64,000 nt of DNA. Origin: Maricaulis sp965242785. Lineage in GTDB: Bacteria > Pseudomonadota > Alphaproteobacteria > Caulobacterales > Maricaulaceae. The notes under the pieces were generated by a model, which was not told the DNA's origin, made no database searches, and saw only the letters and a list, made by a program, of their open reading frames with translations. Of the stretch, positions 55,122 through 63,136 are shown in pieces. Made by a program: the position numbers and the translations under genes. The stretch covers positions 496,001-560,000 of the forward strand of contig CBDETA010000003.1 in assembly GCA_965242785.1 (NCBI GenBank), given 5' to 3'. How positions within the stretch are numbered: position 1 is the first letter of the stretch; every line of letters starts with the position of its first letter.

Positions 55122-55639
55122 GCGTAAGGCCTCTGCTCGGCATCGAGCCGGCGCCGGGCCTGCTCGAACTCGATCAGATCGGCCAGCTCCTGGGCCCGCC
55201 AGGCCGCCGCCATCAGCACGGCGCTGACCAGCATCCAGCTGGCAATGACGAAGATCAGCGTGTCGATCTGCTCAAATCCCATCCGCACCCAGAATTCCGG
55301 ATCGATCTCGCTGATCCCGAAAACGCCGGCAACGGGAACCGAGACCAAGACCAGGGTGGTGGTGCGGAAGATCCGGCTCACCTTGCGCGCATTGATCTGG
55401 GAAAACGCGGCGAGGAAGTCCACCTGCGCATCGGTCAGGCCGCCCAGCAGGCCCAGCCCCAGCTTCCAGTGCAACGCCTTGGAGAGCGGCGTCATCTGGT
55501 CGTTCGACAGCTGCAACAGCATACGTCGGGTGAAACCGGCGAAGACGATGAGTTTCCAGACCGCGAACAGCGAGGTCAGGCGGTGCCAGACGCCCAGGGC
55601 GACCGGGTCGGTGCGGATCAGCCGGCCGTCCTCGGTCAC
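55118..55639 (-). CDS. membrane protein, function unknown
   Basis: A 173-aa protein starting at a GTG (55639) that overlaps the stop of the upstream dehydrogenase as GTGA. The N-terminal part is amphipathic (LTSLFAVWKLIVFAGFTRRMLLQL). Two clear transmembrane helices lie at TTTLVLVSVPVAGVFGI and TLIFVIASWMLVSAVLMAAA, and the charged tail ends RRRLDAEQRPYA. Family not recognised. The tight overlaps on both sides put it in an operon with the beta-hydroxyacid dehydrogenase and the TRIC channel. Confidence 0.75.
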   Translation of the reverse strand: MTEDGRLIRTDPVALGVWHRLTSLFAVWKLIVFAGFTRRMLLQLSNDQMTPLSKALHWKLGLGLLGGLTDAQVDFLAAFSQINARKVSRIFRTTTLVLVSVPVAGVFGISEIDPEFWVRMGFEQIDTLIFVIASWMLVSAVLMAAAWRAQELADLIEFEQARRRLDAEQRPYA

Positions 55640-56499
55640 AGGTCGCGCTCCAGCCGGGCGATCAGGCTGGACGTGTCCCAGCGGTTTCCGCCCATGGCCT
55701 GGACATCGGCATAAAACTGGTCGACCAGCGCGGCCACCGGCAGGCGGGCGCCATTGCGGCGCGCCTCGTCCAGGGTGATGCGCAGATCCTTGCGCATCCA
55801 GTCGATGGCGAAACCATAGTCGAACTTGTTCTCGACCATGGTCTGCCAGCGGTTTTCCATCTGCCAGGACTGCGCGGCGCCCTTGGAGATCGCGCCGATC
55901 ACCAGGGCCGGATCGAGCCCGGAACGCTTGGCAAAGTGCAGGCCCTCGGACAGGCCCTGGACAATGCCGGCAATGCAGATCTGGTTGACCATCTTGCACA
56001 GCTGGCCCGATCCGGCCGGACCGATCAGCGACATCGCCTTGGCATAGGCTTCCATCACGGGTTCGGCGCGCGCAAAACTGTCGGCCTCGCCGCCGCACAT
56101 GATGGTCAGCTGGCCGTTCTCGGCCCCGGCCTGGCCCCCGGAAACGGGCGCGTCCAGAAAGCCGAGCCCGGCATCACGTGCATCGCCATCCAGCTCCCGC
56201 GCCAGCGCGGCCGACGCCGTGGTGTGATCGACCAGGATCGCGCCCGGCTTCATCGCGGGAATGGCCTGATTGGCCACCACCCGGACATCGGGGTCATCGC
56301 CCAGGCACATGAAGACAAAGTCGGCCTCGGTGACCGCTGCGTCGACCGTGGCGGCGGCCTGGCCCTTGTGTTTCCTCGCCCAGTCCTGCGCCTTGGCCGC
56401 GGTGCGGTTCCAGACCGTCACGGCATGGCCCGCTGCCGCCAGATGCCCGGCCATCGGAAATCCCATCACACCCAGGCCCAGGAATGTACAGCGCGCCAT
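55636..56499 (-). CDS. NAD(P)-dependent beta-hydroxyacid dehydrogenase
   Basis: A 287-aa protein from the ATG at 56499, with GGGAG 6 nt upstream (an ATG at 56505 is too close to it). It has the Rossmann motif FLGLGVMGFPMAGHL, the DAPVSGGQAGAENGQLTIMCGG substrate motif and the catalytic Lys in GSGQLCKMVNQI. It is a homologue of the mmsB product (46959-47855) but only the general 3-hydroxyisobutyrate/tartronate semialdehyde/succinate semialdehyde reductase family can be assigned. It begins a three-gene operon that continues with two membrane proteins. Confidence 0.9.
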   Translation of the reverse strand: MARCTFLGLGVMGFPMAGHLAAAGHAVTVWNRTAAKAQDWARKHKGQAAATVDAAVTEADFVFMCLGDDPDVRVVANQAIPAMKPGAILVDHTTASAALARELDGDARDAGLGFLDAPVSGGQAGAENGQLTIMCGGEADSFARAEPVMEAYAKAMSLIGPAGSGQLCKMVNQICIAGIVQGLSEGLHFAKRSGLDPALVIGAISKGAAQSWQMENRWQTMVENKFDYGFAIDWMRKDLRITLDEARRNGARLPVAALVDQFYADVQAMGGNRWDTSSLIARLERDL

Positions 56500-56560
56500 C
56501 GGCATCTCCCCTTTGCGTCTTTCCCTTGCTAGTCTCCCGGCAACCGGGGAGCAAGTCATC

Positions 56561-58882
56561 ATGATCGCACGTCTTCTTCGCTTGGCTGGCTGGGGCCTGG
56601 CCGGTCTGGTCGGTCTCATCGCACTGTTCGCGCTGGTGTTCGCCAACCGGCTCTATGCCTCGCTGCCGCAGACGACCGGCGCGATGGACGTGACCGGCCT
56701 GCAAGCAGAGGCCCGGATCATCCGCGACCCGCACGGCGTGCCGCACATCTTTGCCGCCAGCCGGTCGGACGGGTTTTTCGCGATGGGCGTGGCACATGCA
56801 CAGGACCGGCTCTGGCAAATGGAAATCACGCGCCGGGCCCTGCGCGGCCGTGTCGCCGAATTGCTGGGTGCGCCAGGCGTCGACAGCGACATCTTCTTTC
56901 GCACCATGGGTCTGGGTCCGGCCTCGGACGAGGCTGTGGCCAATCTTCCCGAGGATGTGCGGGCTGCGCTGGAGGCCTATGCCGCCGGTGTCAACGCCGT
57001 GATCGAGGCTCCCGGCTTCGTGCCGCCGCCGGAATTCCAGATCCTGATGACCCGGCCGGAACCCTGGACACCGGGCGATACGGTGGTGGTCTACAAGGCC
57101 GTGGCGCTGGACCTGTTCGGCAATGCCTTCCAGGAACCCGGCCGCGCAGCCCTGGACGCGCATCTGGGTCCTGACCGGGCGGCAGAGTTCATCGGTCGCT
57201 ATCCCGACGACGCGCCGCGGTCGCTGACCATGGCGGATATCGGGATGGACGCATCCCAGCCTCCGGCCGCCGAACTGCCGCCGGTTGTGGGTCCGGAAGA
57301 CAATGGCCGCGATGGCTCGAACAACTGGGTCCTGTCCGGTGCGCGCACGGCTTCGGGCCTGCCCATCTTGGCCAATGACCCCCATCTGGGCCTGGCTGCG
57401 CCGGCCATCTGGTATCTGGCCCGCCTGACGACGCCCGAGGGTTCTGTCGTGGGCGCTACCCTGCCCGGCACGCCCTTCGTCACGCTGGGTCGCAATGACG
57501 ACATCGCCTGGGGCTTCACCAATACGGGGCCTGACGTCGGTGATCTGCATGCGGTGACCGAGGCCGATGTCGCCGGCAGCCGTGACGAGGTGATCCGCGT
57601 GCGCTTTGGCAGCGACGTGACGATCACCCGCCGGGAAACCGCCACGGGTCCCGTGCTGGACCCGGAGTATTTCAGCTATCCGGTGCCGGAAGGCTCTGAC
57701 TTCTTCGCCCTGCAGTGGATGCTGGACGAACCTGATGACGCGACCGCCGGCGTTGGCCTGCACATCCTGTCCAGCGAGGACTGGGACGGGTTTGTTGCGG
57801 CGATCCGGGGATTTGTCGCCCCGCAACAGAACATGGTCTTTGCCAGCCGCGATGGCGATATCGGCTTTTACGCCCCGGCCCGGATTCCCGTGCGCGACGA
57901 AGCGGGGGCCTGGATATCCACCGTGCCTTTCGAGGAATTGCCGCACACGCTCAACCCGGAACGCGGCTTTGTCGCCACCGCCAACAACAAGATCGTGCCG
58001 GACGCCTATCCGCACTATCTGACCGATGAATGGTATGGCGTCTCCCGCATCCGCCGCATCTATGACGGGATCGAGGCCCGGCCCGTGCACGACATGGACA
58101 CGATGGCCGCCCTGCAGGTCGATGCGGTCTCCGACATGGCGCTGCGAATCCTGCCCGTCCTGCTTCAGGCCGAGCCCCAAACCGAGGACGGCCAGACCGC
58201 CCTCGCCCTGATCGCCGGCTGGAATGGCGAGATGGCCGTCGACCGGCCCGAACCCCTGATCTATGCCGCCTGGCTGCGCGCGCTGAACCGCGCCGTCTAT
58301 GCCGATGAACTGGGCGAGCTCTTCCCGCGCTGGTACGGCGACCGACGGGTGTTCATGATGGATGTGCTGACCGGCGATCTAGCGCACTGGTGCGATGACA
58401 TCAACACCGAGGCCGTTGAGGATTGTGCCCTGTTGGTGAGCCGGTCACTCGACGAGGCGATGGCGGACACGGTGGCCATACAGGGCCATGACATCGCCGG
58501 CTGGCAGTGGGGCGATGTCCACTATGCCCGGCACGCCCACCGGCCCTTTTCCGATTTTCCGGTGCTGTCGGACTGGTTCACCATCGAGACCCCCATCCCC
58601 GGAGATGGTTCGACGGTGAATGTGGCGCACTCTTCATTCCGCAGCGGCAATTACTCGGTCTTCCACGGTGCGTCCTATCGCGCGCTCTACGATCTTTCAG
58701 AGCCCGACGCCTCGCGCTTCATGATCACCACAGGCCAGTCCGGAAACGTGATGTCACGCCATTATGATGATCTGGCACCGCTGTGGGGGCGCGGCGAATA
58801 CCTGACCGTGCCGACCGGCTGGACGCCGGATACGGCGCCGGACGGCGTTCGCGTGCTGACGCTTCAGCCCGGCTCGCAATAG
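56561..58882 (+). CDS. penicillin acylase (S45) family hydrolase
   Basis: A 773-aa protein from the ATG at 56561. An N-terminal hydrophobic segment (about 8-28) acts as a signal or anchor. The alpha-subunit motifs RDPHGVPHIFA and MGVAHAQDRLWQMEITRR are present. The Ntn nucleophile is Ser253 in GSNNWV, where autocleavage would free the beta subunit, followed by ANDPHLGL. The C-terminal beta part contains NNKIVPDAYPHYL-like segments. The family cleaves acylamides, including acyl-homoserine lactones or beta-lactams. The substrate is not predictable, but quorum quenching is a fair guess. Its last 19 bp overlap the convergent flavin reductase gene. Confidence 0.92.
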   Translation: MIARLLRLAGWGLAGLVGLIALFALVFANRLYASLPQTTGAMDVTGLQAEARIIRDPHGVPHIFAASRSDGFFAMGVAHAQDRLWQMEITRRALRGRVAELLGAPGVDSDIFFRTMGLGPASDEAVANLPEDVRAALEAYAAGVNAVIEAPGFVPPPEFQILMTRPEPWTPGDTVVVYKAVALDLFGNAFQEPGRAALDAHLGPDRAAEFIGRYPDDAPRSLTMADIGMDASQPPAAELPPVVGPEDNGRDGSNNWVLSGARTASGLPILANDPHLGLAAPAIWYLARLTTPEGSVVGATLPGTPFVTLGRNDDIAWGFTNTGPDVGDLHAVTEADVAGSRDEVIRVRFGSDVTITRRETATGPVLDPEYFSYPVPEGSDFFALQWMLDEPDDATAGVGLHILSSEDWDGFVAAIRGFVAPQQNMVFASRDGDIGFYAPARIPVRDEAGAWISTVPFEELPHTLNPERGFVATANNKIVPDAYPHYLTDEWYGVSRIRRIYDGIEARPVHDMDTMAALQVDAVSDMALRILPVLLQAEPQTEDGQTALALIAGWNGEMAVDRPEPLIYAAWLRALNRAVYADELGELFPRWYGDRRVFMMDVLTGDLAHWCDDINTEAVEDCALLVSRSLDEAMADTVAIQGHDIAGWQWGDVHYARHAHRPFSDFPVLSDWFTIETPIPGDGSTVNVAHSSFRSGNYSVFHGASYRALYDLSEPDASRFMITTGQSGNVMSRHYDDLAPLWGRGEYLTVPTGWTPDTAPDGVRVLTLQPGSQ

Positions 58883-59328
58883 GTCGAGGCGTAGAAGACC
58901 AGGGCCGGCGCTTCACGCGGCATGTCGAAACGGGTGACTTCCCCGACAATGATGTCGTGGTCTCCGCCGGAGTGGACGGCGGACTGCCGGCAGACAAAGC
59001 GGGAAACGGCGCCGTCGATCAGCGGGACATCCTCGCCGGTCCAGCTGGCCCGGCAGGCACGCAGATCGGCGTCCAGGGCACAGGCATGCGCCAATCCGGC
59101 CTGGTCGGCTGCCAGCACGTTGATGGCGTAGGTTTCGGCATTCCGGAACAGCTTGAAGCGCTCCGTGCCCTTCTCGATTGACCACAGCACCAGCGGCGGA
59201 TCCAGCGAGACCGACGCGAAGGAATTCACCGTCATGCCGACGGCCTGGCCGTCAACAAAGGCCGAAACAATGGTGACGCCGGTCGGATACCGGCCCAGGG
59301 CGTCACGGAAGGAACGGCGATCGGTCAA
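58864..59328 (-). CDS. flavin reductase family protein
   Basis: A 154-aa FMN-binding split-barrel protein. FRDALGRYPTGVTIVSAFVDGQAVGMTVNSFASVSLDPPLVL is the family signature, and VGEVTRFDM lies near the end. It would use NAD(P)H to reduce FMN/FAD for a partner monooxygenase; no partner gene is adjacent. It starts at a TTG (59328) preceded by AAGGG at about 7 nt; no ATG lies in the conserved N-terminus. It overlaps the end of the penicillin acylase gene by 19 bp and diverges from motB. Confidence 0.9.
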   Translation of the reverse strand: MTDRRSFRDALGRYPTGVTIVSAFVDGQAVGMTVNSFASVSLDPPLVLWSIEKGTERFKLFRNAETYAINVLAADQAGLAHACALDADLRACRASWTGEDVPLIDGAVSRFVCRQSAVHSGGDHDIIVGEVTRFDMPREAPALVFYASTYCEPG

Positions 59329-59419
59329 AGCTTTGCCCTTTTGCGCACCGGCTTTCGAAACCGGACCTTAACGCTAACGGTCTACAGGAGAGGGACAGGA
59401 AGAAACAAGGTGGGTGGAC

Positions 59420-60343
59420 ATGGCGGCGAAAGATCAGCCGATTGTCATCAAGAAAGTCGTCAAGGGCGGCGGCGGCGGGCACCATGGCGGAGCCTGGAAA
59501 GTCGCCTATGCCGACTTCGTCACCGCGATGATGGCCTTCTTCCTCCTGATGTGGCTGATCAACACCACCACCCCGGAACAAAAGCGCGGCATTGCCGACT
59601 ATTTCGCCCCGGCCAGCGTCTCCCCGGCCAATTCCGGTTCCGGCGCTCCGCTTGCCGGTACCGCACCGGGCGATGATGGTGTCCAGGGCTCCGGCGACAG
59701 CTCGATGCGTCAACGCCTCGCGCCGACCGCGCCCCAGCTCAATGACCGCGACCGCCAGCAAAGCCCGGTCGGCTCTCCGGAAGCGGTCGAGGAGACCGAA
59801 ACGACTGTCCTGGCCTCGGCACTGGCCGAAGCCCAGCAGCGCCGCGACGCCGCCCAGCTGCACTCGGCCGCCATGTCTCTGCGCCAGGCCATGCAGGACA
59901 TGCCGGAACTGGCCGAGCTGTCCAATCACGTCATTGTCGACGAAACACCCGAAGGCCTGCGCATTCAGTTGATCGACCAGGAAGGTCGCCCGATGTTCAA
60001 TCCGGGCGCGACCGAGCCGAATGACCGCGCCGTCACACTCCTGCGTGCCGTTGCCCGGATTGCCGAGCGCCTGCCCAATCGGCTGTCCATTGCCGGTCAC
60101 ACCGACAGCGCTCCGGCCACGAATAGCGATTATACCAATTGGGAATTGTCGGCAGACCGAGCCAATGCCTCGCGCGCCGTGCTGCAGCGCGCCGGCATCT
60201 CCAATGACCGCATCTATGAAGTGCGTGGCAAGGCAGGTTCCGAACCGCTCTACCCGGATGACCCCTACATGGCCGGCAACCGCCGGATTTCCATTGTCCT
60301 GCTGCGCGAAGCCCCGGTCCTGCCGGTCGGTCACGAGCTCTGA
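59420..60343 (+). CDS. motB: flagellar motor stator protein MotB
   Basis: A 307-aa protein from the ATG at 59420; a GTG at 59414 is in frame. A cytoplasmic glycine-rich segment precedes the single transmembrane helix (AYADFVTAMMAFFLLMWLIN) with the proton-carrying Asp32. A variable linker leads to the OmpA-like peptidoglycan-binding domain (LSIAGHTDSAP, SADRANASRAVL). It forms the stator with MotA, which is not in the window; separate motA and motB loci occur in relatives such as Caulobacter. A TTAACGCTAAC at 59368-59378 is faintly CtrA-like but not a full site. Confidence 0.95.
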   Translation: MAAKDQPIVIKKVVKGGGGGHHGGAWKVAYADFVTAMMAFFLLMWLINTTTPEQKRGIADYFAPASVSPANSGSGAPLAGTAPGDDGVQGSGDSSMRQRLAPTAPQLNDRDRQQSPVGSPEAVEETETTVLASALAEAQQRRDAAQLHSAAMSLRQAMQDMPELAELSNHVIVDETPEGLRIQLIDQEGRPMFNPGATEPNDRAVTLLRAVARIAERLPNRLSIAGHTDSAPATNSDYTNWELSADRANASRAVLQRAGISNDRIYEVRGKAGSEPLYPDDPYMAGNRRISIVLLREAPVLPVGHEL

Positions 60344-60394
60344 TCCACGCGACAAACTGATCTTGGGAACAAGTAAAGGCTTCGCAAGTCCGCA

Positions 60395-60412
60395 AAACGC
60401 ATGATAGCGTTT
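60395..60412 (+). terminator. possible weak terminator after motB
   Basis: AAACGC-ATGATA-GCGTTT is a perfect 6-bp stem followed by GTTC only. The GC content is low, so termination would be inefficient. Confidence 0.3.
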
Positions 60413-60453
60413 GTTCACGGACAAAACCGGATCCACAGCTTCCTGAAATCAAC

Positions 60454-62298
60454 ATGTTAGAAACCGCGTCACTCGACGTCTGGCAAATGTGGGCAATTCT
60501 CGGCGGGCTGGCTGGCGCAATCGGCCTGTTCGTCTGGGACCGCATCCCGATCGAGATCGTTTCAGCCGCGATCGTCGCGGTCCTGATGCTGTTCTTCCAC
60601 CTCTTCCCGCTGGAAACAGGCAATCCGGGTGCCGCTGACCTTCTGGCCGGATTTGCCAATCCCGCGCTGATCACGATTCTCTGCCTGCTGATCGTCGGCC
60701 AGGGCATTTTCCAGACAGGGGCGATGGAAGGACCGACGCAATTCCTGCTGTCCTCCTATGACCAGCATCCCAAGGCCACCCTGTTGGCGATGTTCCTTTT
60801 CGTCTTCGTCGTCAGCGCCTTCATCAACAATACGCCCGTGGTGGTGATGTTCGTGCCGATCCTCGTTGCGATCGCACACCGCATGGAGTCCAGCCCGTCC
60901 AAGCTGCTGATCCCGCTCAGCTATGTCTGCATTTTGGCTGGCATGACCACACTGATCGGTTCCTCGACAAACCTGCTCGTCGCCGAACAATTGCGCACGA
61001 TTTCCGGTGTGAACCTGGACTTTTTCACGCCCACCGTGCCCGGCCTGTTCCTGGCCAGTTTCGGGGTGCTCTACATCGCCTTCGTTCTGCCGCGCCTGCT
61101 GCCGGACCGCGCCTCGATGGAGAGTGAGATTTCCGGTGGTGAAAAAGGCCGGCAATACATCGCCCAGCTGGATGTATCCTCCGATCATCCGCTGGTCGGC
61201 AAGAAGCCGGTGGCCGGCATGTTTGCCGATTTGCCCGACATGACCGTGCGGATGATCCAGCGTGGCGAACATGCACTTTTGCCACCTTTCGACCAGATCG
61301 AGCTGAAGGCCGGTGACCTCGTCATCGTCGCGGCCACCCGCCAGAACCTGACCAGCCTGCTTTCCAAGCGCGCCGACTTCATGCGCGGCATGCTGGCGGC
61401 GTCCGGCCCGGGCGATGATCCGGTGCCCGGAGAAAGCCTGATGATGACCGAGGCGGTGGTCGCACCGGGCTCCCGGCTGATCGGACGCACCATCCAGCAG
61501 ATCGGTTTTCGCCACGCCACCGGCTGCATCGTGCTGGGCATCCAGCGCCGCAGCCGCATGATCCGCTCGCGCATGGGCGAGATCCGCCTGGAAGCCGGCG
61601 ACACCCTGCTGCTGTTCGGCTCGTCCGCCTCGATGCGCCAGTTGCGGGCGGACCGCGATCTCCTCTTGATGGAGTGGGCCACCACTGCCCTCGCCGATCC
61701 GCGGCGCGCCAATTTCGCCCGCGCGATCTTTGCCGGCGTGGTGATCTGCGCGGCGACCTCGCTGATGCCGATCGTGCTCGCCTCCTTCCTGGGCGCTGTC
61801 GGCATGATCGCGGCAGGCTGTCTCAACACCCGCCAGGCTGCGCGGGCCTTCGACATGCGGGTCTACCTGCTGATCGGCTCGGCAATCGCGCTGGGTACCG
61901 CGCTGCAGGTGACCGGCGGGGCGGATCTGCTGGCGGCCAGCGTGGTCGCGGTGTTCGCACCCTATGGCCCGGTCGCGCTGATGTCAGCGATGTTCATTCT
62001 GATCGCGCTGTTGACCAATGTTCTCTCTAACAGCGCCACGGCGATCCTGTTCACGCCGATCGCGGTGGGGGCCGCCAACCAGATGGGGGCCGATCCGACC
62101 CTGTTTGCGCTGACGGTGCTGTTCGCGGCGAACACCTGTTTTGCCACGCCGATCGGCTATCAGACCAATCTTCTGGTGATGGGACCGGGGCATTACCGCT
62201 TCACCGACTACATCCGGGCGGGAGCACCGCTGGTCTTCCTGTTCTGGATTGTGTTCACGCTCTACGTATTTGGCCTCTACGCCTTTGGCCTGGCCTGA
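60454..62298 (+). CDS. SLC13/DASS-family transporter with two RCK-C domains
   Basis: A 614-aa inner-membrane protein. The first set of helices (about 1-210) contains the SNT-like motif LIGSSTNLLV and NNTPVVVMFVPI. A cytoplasmic middle part (about 235-405) holds two TrkA-C/RCK-C domains (ISGGEKGRQYIAQLDVSSDHPLVGK... and GSRLIGRTIQQIGFRHATGCIVLGI). A second helix set follows with NVLSNSATAILFTPIAVGAA and FATPIGYQTNLLVMGPGHY. The family moves Na+-coupled anions such as dicarboxylates or sulfate. RCK-C domains suggest ligand gating. The substrate is unknown. Confidence 0.92.
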   Translation: MLETASLDVWQMWAILGGLAGAIGLFVWDRIPIEIVSAAIVAVLMLFFHLFPLETGNPGAADLLAGFANPALITILCLLIVGQGIFQTGAMEGPTQFLLSSYDQHPKATLLAMFLFVFVVSAFINNTPVVVMFVPILVAIAHRMESSPSKLLIPLSYVCILAGMTTLIGSSTNLLVAEQLRTISGVNLDFFTPTVPGLFLASFGVLYIAFVLPRLLPDRASMESEISGGEKGRQYIAQLDVSSDHPLVGKKPVAGMFADLPDMTVRMIQRGEHALLPPFDQIELKAGDLVIVAATRQNLTSLLSKRADFMRGMLAASGPGDDPVPGESLMMTEAVVAPGSRLIGRTIQQIGFRHATGCIVLGIQRRSRMIRSRMGEIRLEAGDTLLLFGSSASMRQLRADRDLLLMEWATTALADPRRANFARAIFAGVVICAATSLMPIVLASFLGAVGMIAAGCLNTRQAARAFDMRVYLLIGSAIALGTALQVTGGADLLAASVVAVFAPYGPVALMSAMFILIALLTNVLSNSATAILFTPIAVGAANQMGADPTLFALTVLFAANTCFATPIGYQTNLLVMGPGHYRFTDYIRAGAPLVFLFWIVFTLYVFGLYAFGLA

Positions 62299-62339
62299 GC
62301 TAAGCTGATCCATGTGACGCCGCAGCGATTCAAGACACC

Positions 62340-63092
62340 GTGACCCATCCGTTTGCCACTCGCCAGATTCCCTTCTTCCTGACGGCTGCGGCGCCCTGTC
62401 CCTATCTGCCGGGCAAATGGGAGCGCAAAGTCTTCACACGGATCGATATCGGCGAGGGCCCCGCGCTCAATGATGCGCTGACCCATGCCGGTTTCCGGCG
62501 CAGCCAGGGCGTGCTCTACCGGCCGGCCTGCGAAGCCTGCGATGCCTGCCGCTCGGTGCGGATCGATGTCGCCCGCTTCGACTGGAAGCGTCGCTGGCGC
62601 AAGATCCTCAACCGCAATGCCGACCTCTCGGTCTCGACCGAGGCCCAGACCGCGACGATGGAACAATTCCAGCTGCTGTCGCGCTATCTGGAGAGCCGGC
62701 ATGGCGATGGCGACATGGCCGGCATGTCCTTCGGCGAATACGTGATGATGGCCGAGGACGGCGCCCAGCGTACCCACATCACCCAGTATCGCGATCCCGG
62801 CGGCAAGCTCATCGCCGGCGTGCTGACCGATGTCCTCAAGGACGGGTTGTCACTGATCTATTCCTATTTCGACCCGGAAGCCCAGCGCCGCAGCCTCGGG
62901 GCCTTCCTGATCCTGGACGCCGTGCGCCAGGCCGAGGCGGCCGGTCTGCCCTTTGTCTATCTGGGCTATTGGGTCAAGGGCAGCCGCAAGATGGAATACA
63001 AGGCGGCCTATCAGCCGCTGCAAGTCCTCACCGCGTCGGGCTGGCAGGCCTTCGACGAACTCGATAACCATGAGGACGAGGAAGACGACTGA
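62340..63092 (+). CDS. bpt: aspartate/glutamate leucyltransferase (N-end rule)
   Basis: A 250-aa protein starting at a GTG. The Bpt/ATE signature is PCPYLPGKWERKVF near the N-terminus, then GFRRSQGVLYRPACEACDACRSVRID, YSYFDPEAQRRSLGAF and the C-terminal GYWVKGSRKMEYKAAYQPLQ. It transfers Leu from Leu-tRNA to proteins with N-terminal Asp or Glu, marking them for ClpS/ClpAP degradation. The upstream Shine-Dalgarno is weak. It follows the SLC13 gene by 41 bp and precedes the TRAP protein gene. Confidence 0.95.
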   Translation: MTHPFATRQIPFFLTAAAPCPYLPGKWERKVFTRIDIGEGPALNDALTHAGFRRSQGVLYRPACEACDACRSVRIDVARFDWKRRWRKILNRNADLSVSTEAQTATMEQFQLLSRYLESRHGDGDMAGMSFGEYVMMAEDGAQRTHITQYRDPGGKLIAGVLTDVLKDGLSLIYSYFDPEAQRRSLGAFLILDAVRQAEAAGLPFVYLGYWVKGSRKMEYKAAYQPLQVLTASGWQAFDELDNHEDEEDD

Positions 63093-63136
63093 GATGGCGG
63101 CCTGATCCGGCTCGCCGATCCAGGGGGAGAGACAAG

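Noticed and set aside
56294..58180. 628-aa open frame on the minus strand
   Set aside because: Antisense to the penicillin acylase gene and without recognisable domains.
59368..59378. CtrA-like TTAACGCTAAC before motB
   Set aside because: The spacing and second half do not match TTAA-N7-TTAA. It is at most a half-site.
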